Shown in pieces: positions 11,501 through 21,700 of a stretch of 64,000 nt of DNA; positions within the stretch are counted from its first letter, which is position 1, and every line of letters begins with the position of its first letter. The notes under the pieces were generated by a model. It did not search any database. It had not been told where the DNA came from and was given only the letters and a program-made list of their open reading frames with translations. Where the stretch lies: assembly GCA_958450365.1 (NCBI GenBank), contig CAUEEP010000915.1:682001-746000 (forward strand), given 5' to 3'. Source of the stretch: Mesorhabditis belari. Lineage: Eukaryota; Nematoda; Chromadorea; Rhabditida; Rhabditidae. The position numbers and the translations under genes were made by a program.

Positions 11501-13212
11501 GTGTTTTTCAAGTGAATAGCTTTATTTTTGAAATCAAAATTCAAAACTACCGTGTTCTCCTCTAATAATAGTGCACTGAAAGCTTTGCCTAAATTCCTAG
11601 AAATCTCGAGAACCGCTTATCAGAACCTATCGATGTGGGGTCGGAAAATGTAGCTGACGATGAGATCTAGTGGGGGATTAAAGTGTTGAGCTTCTGGGAT
11701 CACTTCGAAACCGTAAAATAGGTATCAACTCGGCACTACTATTAGGGACAATATGGTAACCATTCCATTCCCGGTTTGGGTATCTTCGAATTATCGGTGA
11801 ACATTATGCCAAAGACTATTTCAAAAGTACATTCTACCTCACAATTTCAATTTAATACTTCTTACTTAACCTTTAATAACTTCTTACTTTTAATACTTCT
11901 TACAGCTATCGTTTCTGACTTTGTTTTTAATCTAATATACCGTATTTTCTCTAATAGTAGTGCACCCTGAGCGTTGCCTAAATTCCTCGAAATCTCGATA
12001 ACAGCTGATCAGCCCGATTGATGTGGGCTCGGAAAATGTAGCTGACGATGAGATCTAGTGGGGGATTTGAGTGTTGAGCTTCTGCAAAAGCTTGGAAACC
12101 GTAAAATAGTCATCAACTCGGCTCGGCGGGGTGCACTACTATTAGAGAGAATACGGTAATTAAAGCTTTTACTCTCTTCCTATCAAAAAAACCAAAAACC
12201 TTTGATTTTCAGTGTCTGTGATCCTTGGAGACGTGAACAAGTCGATCAAACTGAATATCTTTTGTTGAAAGCTTTACTATTCCATGAAATGAGTAAGTTC
12301 TTTGCTTTTTATTTCATTTTATTCGTTTTATTCTCTTATTATGAAATTTAGTGCTGCAAACTGAAACCACTACAGAAATCATCGAGGATCGCGGGAAATA
12401 CGTCAAATTTCTCTTCGAGTACCTCAAGAAAAAGGTTTGTTTGAAAGAAAAATGGTCAACCGTCAATACTAAGTCGATTCAAAAAGCTTATCAGCTTACT
12501 GCTACACAACAAATCTTGAAATCATTAATTGAATATATTCACTTTTCCTGAAAGTGTACCTGAATATAATGAATATATATGTTACGTCCAATCTAGAAAT
12601 CTGTCCAATCTAGAAATCCGTCCAATATAGAAATCTGTCCGATATAGAGATTCGTTCAATCTAGAAATCCGTCCAATCTAGAAATTCGTCCGATCTGGAA
12701 ATCCGTCCAATCTAGAAATCCATCCAATCTAGAAATTCGTTCAATCTAGAAATTCGTCCAATCTAGAAATCTGTCCAATTCATACCTATATCTATATCTA
12801 GATTGATTCTAGATCGGACGTTCGATCGAGAGTGAAGTGAGGTCAAACATCCAAGCTAGAATCAAACCTATCCTCTAAATCAACACCCGATCCAGACTTA
12901 GATTTAGAGTAATTTCTTGATTCTAGATCAAAAGTTTGACCTCACTTGACTCTAGATCCGATCCAAAATCAATCTAGATCGGACGTAACATATATACAAA
13001 GTTGAACTGAAGATAAACGAGAATTTCAGGTTGGTCAAGCAGCCCCATCTCGAATGGCTTCACTAATAGCAATTTCTCAACAATTAATTACAATCGCTAA
13101 CAAACATCGAGCTCATGTTTTGGCCTCGGATTCAATAAGAGCTCGAATCCATGAGAGACTTGTCAGAGAGATCATTCTAAGGGAACCAATTCTTGTTCCC
13201 AGACCTTACTAG
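5555..13212 (+). CDS. Nuclear hormone receptor (NHR, zinc-finger transcription factor), 14 exons
   Basis: Exons: 5555-5742, 5896-6005, 9284-9441, 9542-9619, 9891-9999, 10184-10249, 10310-10387, 10832-10920, 10977-11093, 11134-11301, 11375-11511, 12213-12292, 12352-12434, 13030-13212. All phases close and give 547 residues and a TAG. The N-terminus is His/Ser-rich. The two-finger DNA-binding domain spans about residues 165-224, with finger-1 cysteines in CAIC and CNSC, P-box CNSCKTFFRR, and finger 2 ending CRQCRFLKC. A short hinge follows (exons 7-8), then a helical ligand-binding domain from about residue 293 with WLCLDLICAVEYMKRF. The layout fits the expanded HNF4-derived nematode receptors; ligand unknown. 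The start at 5555 lies 3 nt after an acceptor (attccag), a typical trans-splice position. An in-frame ATG at 5465 is an alternative. Exon 6 has a tandem cagcag acceptor, and the exon 7 acceptor (ataaaag) is weak. Confidence 0.9.
6110..8055. repeat. Inverted and direct duplication with opposed 12-bp minisatellites, in NHR intron 2
   Basis: Order: block B (6110-6640), block A (6641-7080), inverted B (about 7083-7620), A again (about 7621-8055). Both B blocks contain a 12-bp array (gctccttcttca at 6175-6415; gaagaaggagct at 7323-7575), so the arrays face each other. The two A copies are nearly identical over about 430 bp, from ccacaaagtacaaaaaaatc to gttaatcctattttatcaaag. The period is a multiple of 3, so long open frames arise on both strands (for example Glu-Glu-Gly-Ala repeats at 7243-7707). 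These are repeat artefacts inside an intron. Confidence 0.85.
8321..8393 (-). pseudogene. tRNA-like sequence, probably degenerate
   Basis: On the minus strand there is a clean D-arm (gctcagtcgagagc, GCTC/GAGC stem) and a box-B element ggttcgactcc, spaced as in a tRNA of 73 nt. The acceptor strands (tggtcgcc / tagtgcca) pair poorly and the anticodon arm does not give a 5-bp stem with a 7-nt loop. It is therefore a tRNA pseudogene or tRNA-derived repeat. It lies antisense within NHR intron 2. Confidence 0.5.
9650..9855. repeat. Palindromic MITE in NHR intron 4
   Basis: Inverted arms (about cgtccgccccttttccattg ... caatggcaaaagcggccgcg, imperfect) enclose aaatatcttggtgttgag and its complement. 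Internal sequence gtctttctctgtcgattggtacaaat is shared with the element at 49725-50140 in the giant gene, so both belong to one family. Confidence 0.7.
10440..10820 (+). repeat. Minisatellite of about 36 bp in NHR intron 7
   Basis: Irregular tandem units of the form gaaaaactgtttcaaagacagaaaatgatag, about ten copies with many substitutions and indels. It fills most of the intron. Confidence 0.75.
11548..11758. mobile_element. MITE of the CTAATAGTAGTGCAC family, copy 1 (diverged)
   Basis: Begins taccgtgttctcctctaata and ends ctattagggacaatatggta, a degraded terminal inverted repeat. The inner sequence (cgaaatctcgagaaccgctt; aatgtagctgacgatgagat) matches the copies at 11938 and 43826. It lies in NHR intron 11. 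Confidence 0.75.
11938..12158. mobile_element. MITE of the CTAATAGTAGTGCAC family, copy 2
   Basis: Terminal inverted repeats taccgtattttctctaatag / ctattagagagaatacggta are nearly perfect over about 30 bp. It sits 180 bp from copy 1 in the same orientation, in NHR intron 11. Confidence 0.85.
12585..12785 (+). repeat. 15-16-bp minisatellite (CGTCCAATCTAGAAAT), NHR intron 13
   Basis: About twelve units of cgtccaatctagaaat. It is followed at 12790-12985 by inverted sequences based on tctagatcggacgt, with the pieces near 12803 and 12971 in opposite orientation. All is intronic. Confidence 0.8.
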
Positions 13213-15739
13213 TTATCTAATTTATCTAATTTATTTGAACCATTTATAGATTTCGTTGAATATGCCATTTCCGAAATTTCTTTGCATATCTGCTGCTACG
13301 AGTTTCTTCATTCTTTTCCCATTCTTTTCCCATCATCATTTTGGGTCTCATTGCCAATGGATTTCTTTATTTTTTTGTAATTTTATTGTGACATTCAAAT
13401 GCAAAAGTTTGTCTACTTGCGGTAAATTTATTTACAAACGTTTACAAAAAAAGATTTCTCGACACAAAGCTAATCAAATTGATACAGGATTTGAGAAAAG
13501 AGTAATCAAGAATTGAAGACTTTAAGAGAAAACTGTAAAACAGAAATCAAAGACAAAGAAAAGATCATTTAATAAGATTTTCTTTTCATCTTTCACTTTA
13601 AATCATTCAATTTCTTTTTTTCATTTAACTTGAATGATTAGAAGATGGAAAATATCAAAGTACATTATAAATGTAGAAAAATATCAACAAAATACATTTA
13701 AAAACATTCATCACATTCATTTATCTTCATTTTTTTCTTAAATCAAATCCATTACAGATAAAAAAACTTTGCGTTTTCTTTCTTTTCGTTTACAATCAAT
13801 TCAATTGAGCTTTAAGGCTATGAATTGAAAAAAAAAACTAAACAAGAATTGTTACATTAGTGAAGATCAGAAATCAGAAACGAATTGTTGTGCAAATATA
13901 AGATTTAAACTAAATTTAAAGGCTGTAGTTCAAGACAAATTGATCTTTTGCATTGCCTCGGTGATCGCTTCTTTTTGTGACTGTAGCTTTTCGTGCAGTT
14001 TTGGAACTATTATATTTAAACCAAATAGTTCTTTGTTGGATAAAATCTACCAAAAAGAAAGCATTAAATTGGCTGCTTAACAAAATGGACCCAGAAATTC
14101 GTGACTATTATCATTATGACAAAGAAGTTGAGGTGATGCTTTTGGATAAACTTTTCAGGAAAGAAAACTTTCCATAAAGCGAAAGCAATCATGCGTTTTT
14201 TGTTGGTTTTAATAGAAATTGTATTGTACTTGTACTTGTATTGTACTTGTACTTTCTTCAAAAGAAACCCATTTTGGTGTCAATGGAAAAGTTGTAGAGA
14301 ATCAAAAATCAAGCTTGTATCCAAATTTTCAGAACGATTCAAAAACTGGTTTTCAAGAAATGCGAAATTTACGAAACTTTCACAAAACTTGCATTTTAAG
14401 CGAAACTACTAAGTGTATCTTTTTGGAAATTTGGCTATAAGCCTAATTTTTGATTTTCTACAACTTTTCTATTGACACCAAAATGGGTTTCTTTTGAAGA
14501 AAGTGCTCAAACTGGGACATCTCCAGTCCTCGATTTTTGAGTCTCACACTTGTCTCACACACAAACCAAAATCCTACTACGAAAGAGGAATCCGCAAATT
14601 GCCTGTAAAATGGGCAGAAGTCGTCAATAATAATGGAAATGATTTGGAATGAATTCATGATTTTATGTTCAATAAATTTTAGTTCAAAGTCCTCGCAGTT
14701 TTCAATTCACCAACCCAATATTTGTTGGTTAACAAAGAAAATGAGATCCCACTGGTCAGTCGATTTATCAGAATCTTCAAACAAATCTTTACCAAAAAAA
14801 TAGTAAAAAAAATAAGGATGATTGAGGCATTTAAATATTAGATAACTTTCCCAAATTTACAGGAAGCCGTTGTTGGCAATAAATCGAGCATGAATAATCT
14901 TTTGCACCGTTTCGACGATTGTTTCTTTTTGAGTACCGTTTGATGCAATAAAGGCATTACTTTATCGAAATTCGGATGCGTTTGTCTATTGGATATCTCT
15001 ACAAGGAAAAATCTTAAATTAAATGAATATTTATACAAGATAAGCACTGAAATTCGTCACGATTATCACCTTGAATACCTGATTGTCGCAACTTTTGGAG
15101 AGTTAGCAACTCAAATTTTTTAGACAAAAACTTTCAGAACAAAACCAATAATAGATCTTATATGTGCCTTTAAAGTATTTTTTAATTGGTTCATCAATTG
15201 TTAAGAAGACTGTTGAATTCTTTGTCAAAGCTTAATGTTAGTTATTCAATTGGCTCACTGGTCAATCGACTTCTCGAAATCTTCAATCAAATGTGATTTT
15301 TATAAAAAGTAAGAAGAAAATAATGATGATTGAAAGAGCAGAAAAGACTCTTAAACAAAATGATTACAGTACAAAGAAGTTTAGCCTTAAATCGGTCTTA
15401 TATTCATAAACACTTTAAGTGTAGGTTTACCCTTTTCTGCTTTATACTAAGCTTGTGTCATTTAAATTGTACAGAAAACTGTTTGCCTACTCGTGATAAA
15501 TTTGATTTATTTACAGACATTGCGAAACTACAGGAAATACATTCACTGGACACAAAACGATAATCGAATCGCACAAATACATTTTCCAAAAACAATGAGA
15601 TCAAGAATACACGTCTTTTGAAACAAATCAGAAAATTTGGAAAGATTTTTTAGATATGGAATGATGAGGAAAAAGATATCAATAAAAATGATATGATAAA
15701 ACTTTTTGAAGCATGTGAAGCAGAAAAAAAGTCTTTAAT
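13213..15739. other. Intergenic region between convergent NHR and GPCR genes
   Basis: Contains the NHR 3' flank, where no canonical AATAAA is seen soon after the stop, and the mariner copy at 14250. There are also old duplicated fragments: 13935-14135 resembles 14885-15085 (gcttctttttgtga / gtttctttttgagt ... gaaattcgt-gattatca), and 14742-14825 resembles 15258-15340 (cactggtca-tcga). They may be remnants of a duplicated gene but carry stops in all frames, and no family can be named. Short open frames here (13256-13516, 15330-15563) show no signature. Confidence 0.5.
14250..14718. mobile_element. Non-autonomous mariner element, copy B (left end lost)
   Basis: Same family as the copy at 796. 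The left TIR is replaced by a gtacttgtattgtacttgta microsatellite at 14227-14250. The inner sequence from cttcaaaagaaacc and the right TIR (ttcaattcaccaacccaa, then TA) are intact. Confidence 0.8.
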
Positions 15740-18700
15740 TTATACAGGTGCGATTGCACTTTCCGGAAGAGCATCGGGGAGTTGGCTGAGTGGGAGTGAG
15801 CGAGTACGGGGGACTCCAGCTGAGCTCTCCTGAAATTATTGAGTAAAATTCATTAGTAAAATGACTTCAAATGAAGAGAATTTGTTTTAAATCTACAGCT
15901 AAATGTTTATAGACTTTTTGAGTACTCAGCTTCTTATAGGTACTCTTTGTGAATGATCTGATCTGATTTGTGAATCTAATCTAATGTGAATCTACTTAAT
16001 TGTTTATTTGTTTTGTGATTTGATGGACTCATATAAATTCTATCAAGTCAGAAGTCTTTTATAAACTTATTTAAGCGCACAATATCATTCTACTTACAGA
16101 TATCTCAACAGCACTCGCCACAGTTGAGGGTGTGGGCGCTACGAGTCTCAATCCAACTGATGAGTATGGCCCATTGTCCGTGTTTGAGACGCAAGCTGAG
16201 TGCAATTCTATTCGTGGGCGCGAGTGCTGAACGAGAGATCTTTAGATTATGTCTTTAGATTATGTTGAGCTGTTGTGCGTTCAGTGCTATCTTTCAAGAC
16301 TCACCTTCTTGCTGCTCCAACTTCTCCGACCCCAAAAGAGTTGCTTGAGATGGAAACGGAAATGTTTACTGAAATAGTTTAGATATTTTGATCTAATATG
16401 GTTCCACTACGGTTCCTATTTTCATCTAATACGGTTCCAATACGGTTCCAGTACGGTTCCTTTTAAGGTTCCAATACGGTTCCAATACGGTTCCTATTTT
16501 CATCTAATATTTGATTAGATGTTTACGAAAACATTAAACAAATAGAATTTATATTTAAAGATTAATATTTACCTGCTAAGACAGAACAGGAAGAAGTTAG
16601 TGACTTTTCCAGTAATCACAAAGAAATTCGAAACAGCAGCCCAAGTGTAAGAAGATTTTTGAGCGTACATTGTTTTTCCCTCAGATACCATGAGATACCT
16701 GAAGCAATTTTAGACTTGAACTAAGCAATTAAACAAACATTTTCCCAAAAATGATAGCTGATGGGATGTGGGTGATGATATAGCAAGAGACAATAGCCAC
16801 AACGGTGATCGTCACATGTCTTTCAGCTTTTGAAAGTTGACGATTCCAGAGTGAGCTGCTGAAAATTCGGATTCAATATTGATAATGAAAAGATTTGTGA
16901 TTTATAAAACTCCAATTCAAACCTATTGACACGCAGCTGAGCAACAACATTTTGAAAAGTGTTATTCGTTGCTTGATGACTTGGAGATTGGTATGAACCT
17001 CCTTGACTCATTGTTGGGATCACAAGTTGATGTCCAGTTGTTGGTTCAGGTTCGATGAGTGGCGGGGATCCATCTTGAAGCTAAAAAAACTCTTTCTTTT
17101 GTTTATTTTGTTGCTAATCTATGCTCACATCAGAATCAGATCTGGTCGTCCTTCTAGAGCTATCTCGATTGATCGAAATTGTCTCAAAGTACTAAAAATT
17201 TTTCTATAATTAAAATCGATAATGAAACTAATTTACCTGTCTTCTATTTCTTAGATAGTAGAGTAAGAACATATTCAAAATCAATAACGTTAAAATTGGA
17301 AGAAAAGTAGCATGAAGAATATGAACGAATACCAAAAGTTTTTGAAGTTCTTCCGTCAAAAACATTTCCTGTACGAAGCGGTTCTAAAATTCTTGATTCT
17401 AGATGTGTACAGAAGAACTTTAAGATGTTAATCTTTATTTTCTTTATTTACTTTATTGAGGGTGAGACAAATGCGACTTTTTTTTGCGCACCTGGACATT
17501 TGCGCACCTTTTTTTGCTGGAAAAGGCCTTAGGCAAGGCCGCAGGTCGTAGAGCTTCGAAAATATTTCCATATAAGGGAATCGTATGCGTAGATTCCGAA
17601 TTTCGACAAATCACACCTCGCTGACACGTCAAATTTGGGCTAAAAGGCAAAAACTGCGGAAAAGCGTTAAGTTGCGTAGTTTTTGCCTTTTAGCTCAAAT
17701 TTAACGTGTCAGCGAGGTCTGATTTGCTTTGATTTGTCGAAATTCGGAATCTACGCATACGATTCCCCAGTATGGAAACATTTTCGAAGCTCTACGACCT
17801 TTCCTAAGGCCTTTTCCAGCAAAAAAAAGGTGCGCAAATGTCCAGGTGCGCCAAAAAAAAAGGTCGCATTTGTTCCACCCCCCACTTTATTCATTTTCTT
17901 TACTAACATTCTCGATCCTTGTCTTGTTTAATGCATACTGAATCGTTGTCAGAAAAGAGATCATAAAGAGAGCTGGGATTACAAGAATTTCGCGGAAAGA
18001 GCATCTAAAACTTTAAAATATGATTTCATTTTTATATCGAATTCATTAGTTTTTCCGAAAATTTCTAATCACCTGTGCTTTCTTGCAGAAAATGGCGATT
18101 TAATAGCCCATAAACGGTCGAACGTGACCACCACTATCAACCTAAAAATTTTTTTGAGTTTACTGATTGACACTTTGAAAAGATAAACATGGCTAGACAA
18201 ATGAAAATACAATAAAATTCTAGTCCTTCTGCGAAAAGACAGAACTAGAACTACTTCTTCTTACTATTCGTTCAGTTTAGTGATTAGGTTTTAGATTAGA
18301 TTAGGGATAGGCTAATTTTCGCAATTTTTTTTTTGCGCAACAGGATCATTTCCGCAACTTGCCATAACTTTCTTCTGAGTCAGACAATCCTTATGATGTT
18401 GGTGTCATTTTGTAGATCTCAATAAGTGCAACAAAATGACACCAAGATCATAAAGATTGTCTGCTTAGAAGAAAGTTATGACGAGTTGTGCAAAAGACCT
18501 AGTTGCGCAAATGACCCAATTGCGCAAAAAATTTGGCGCAAGCAAAGGCGCACCCCTTTCCCCTCCAAGTAAACCAAAAACTGTGATAAGATTGAATTTG
18601 ACTTTGTGCATGATCAAGCTCTTGATAGATATTAAGGGGGTGGTTACCCCCTTAATATCTATAAGGGGGTGATTACCCCCTTATTTGGTGCTTTTCACTA

Positions 18701-21700
18701 ATATCCTCAAATTCCATGTATTTAAGTTGAAATGAAATGAGATCTCAATCAGATTTTGGTGTCATTTTGTTGCCCTTGTTGAGATCTACAAAATGACACA
18801 AAAATCATAAAGATTGGCTCACTTAGAAAAAAGTTATGACGAGTTGCGCAAACGATTCAGTTGCTCAAAAAAAATTGCGGTTAGATTAGTTTAGATTCAA
18901 ATGATTTTGTTGTAAAGTTTATTGATTGAAGTCAGTGTTTAAGTGCTTTTAAAATCCATGTATTTAAGTTGAAATGAAATGAGATCTCAATCAGATTTCC
19001 TCACAATCACTCACCAACTGCTGAATGATGAAAAACAATTTGCCGCCGAAGTGAAACGAGATTTATTGGCAAAATAGAAAAGAGCGAAATCAGTGTAACA
19101 TTTGATTGAAGTTTGATTGAAATGATTCGTTTCTAAAATCTTTCGTTTATAAAAAAGTTAATAGATATTAGAAAAAAAATCCTTGAAACTGACCATTAGG
19201 CATACAATCTCTGAACATCCATCCTGTTCTTCTTGCCATATTGTGTGGAATCATGGCAGCCAAGAAAATCATGTCAGAGATCGCAGCGAAAGCCAGAAGG
19301 GTGTTCACTCTGAAAATTGTTTTAAACTTTTCTTTTGATTGTTTAATGTTTGATAACCAGCTGTTTGATAACCAGCTTAATAGTGATTTTATAAAGTTCA
19401 TTTCAGAGAAACACTCAAGTAACAGTTGTTTAGAGGTTTTTGTTAGTCTTATCTTGTTTTCAAGTCTGTTTTCCAGTCTGTTTTCCAGTCTGTTTTCCAT
19501 TCGAACCTGCTTCTCATATGTGTTGAGAATAAAACGAGAAGATTGATGAAATTCCCAACAATTCCTAACGTTGCTTGAATCGGGAACATCGTCTCGCACA
19601 TCTGTACAATCCATTTCTCCATCTAAATCGTGTTCTTTGTTTCGAATTCTTAATCAATTTTCAATTCAATACACTTGAACACTTTTCCCTATTTTTCATG
19701 TTTCTGAAACAGAATCGAGAAACATCAAGCGCATTGTTTTCTTAATGACTTCAATTCGCGTCATTTGTAAGCCAATTGAAAAAAAGAATCAAGTGGCACC
19801 CACCTCCACCCAGGAAATATAAAGAAAAGAGAAAAAATGGAGGGCACCGATGGATTGAATTTCGAACCAATTTTTGCTCGAAGCAAGAGAAAAGAGAGTA
19901 TCCAAGATCATTCTGAAGGCATACGTGGGTTCATTTTTGATTCACTAATAAGCTTATAATGAGAATTTGATTAGTTTGAGACACGAAAGATTCTTGGCAT
20001 AGTAAAGCAAGTCACGAAACTGAATCAGAAGTGAAACAAGTCCAGTCAACTCATTTTGTTTGAGTAACTTGGTCAAGAGTTACTCTCACTATAAGGCTTT
20101 GAATCATAGCTTACAAGTTTAGCTAAAGTTTAAAGCTCTCAAGGCTAGAATAACATCGATAGAGACAGAGTTAGATGCAGAGACTGATGCAGAGGCTGAT
20201 GCAGAGGTTGATGCAGAGGTTGATGCAGAGGCTGATGTCAAGTGAGATCATCAAGATATTGCACTCAACAAGTACTATCAGTCAAGCTCATGACTAAGTA
20301 GCTTATCATGCATTCAACTAATGCATTTACCTCTTCCCAGGTGACATCTGTTGTGTTAATATTAGCCAGATTTGTATGTAACGGAGTAGTCATGAGTTCG
20401 AAGACTGGGAATCACTGAGAACCTCGATCTGAAGGAAAATGACTGAGCTCTAGGGGTTGGGTTCTCAATTCTTTGAAAAGGCGGAGAAAAGAGAAGAAGA
20501 CCACTCGGATGGGAGTGGTTCGAGAAATTTCAATTGAATCCTCTCAATTTTTCTTCTTTTCAAACCCAGGACAGATTACCCCGATGCAATGCCCCGAGGC
20601 GACATTGAATCGCTCAAATATCGCAATATAGGATCTCTTCTATTGGCACGTGGCAGAAATAAAGCAAAGAATTGCTTTATTTCTTACGATATCATCTTAA
20701 ACTTATCTTCTTTCTTGAGTCGATTGGTTTCCAAGAAAATATTGAGTCCTAGGGGTTTAAAAAAATGAGATTAGAGGCTTTAGTGGCTCATGAATCATGA
20801 ATATGTGGGGGTGGTTGTTGTTTACTCGAAGCTCAGGCTTTAATCTTTAATTTGTTTTGGTTTTTGAATTGAAACAAAGTTATATATTGGATTTATTTCT
20901 AGATAATAAACAAATGAAAGATTTTAGTGAAGAAATGGGGGCGTAATTGGGATGAAATATGCGATTATGCTCTTCTATTAGACTTAAAATCTTTTACTTA
21001 ATGCAATTATGTGATTTATAGTAATCTTTAATAGTAATCGAATAGTAATCTCATAGTAATCTAATAGTAATCATCATTGTTAAACAAAAACTTGACAAGG
21101 TAGATAGCTCAAAAGTTAGCATAGATTCTACAATGCTGAATGACTCAACTCAATGAATTTTCCTCTTCTAAAAGCACTAGAAGCACTAGAAGCACTTTCT
21201 ATAAGTACCAGAAGGACAAGTAAGTATATAGTAATCTTTAATAGTAATTTAATAGTAATCTAATAGTAATCATCATTGTTAAACAAAAACTTTACAAGGT
21301 AGATAGCTCAAAAGTTAGCCTTCTACAATACTGAATGATTCAACTCAATGAATTTTCCTCTTCTAAAAGCACTAGAAGCACTAGAAACACTTTGTATAAG
21401 GACTAGAAGCATAAGTAAGCATTATTAATTGATTATTCCTCAACATAGCTAGCCTTAATCTTGTTTCAAGCTCAAGTTGTTCAATTGTTGTTCAAGAATC
21501 TTGCTTCTAATCATCGACTGAGTCATTCTTTTATAACCAACTCGAAAATATTTCATGATTCACTAAATGAGTACGAATTTTAATCAAATGATTTCCCATT
21601 TTTTTCATTAAACATCTAAATCCACTAGTTGCACGAAAGAAACTAATGAAATTTCGCATTTTTCTTGCAGATTTTCCGGCAGGTGAACCCAAGGGAGAGA

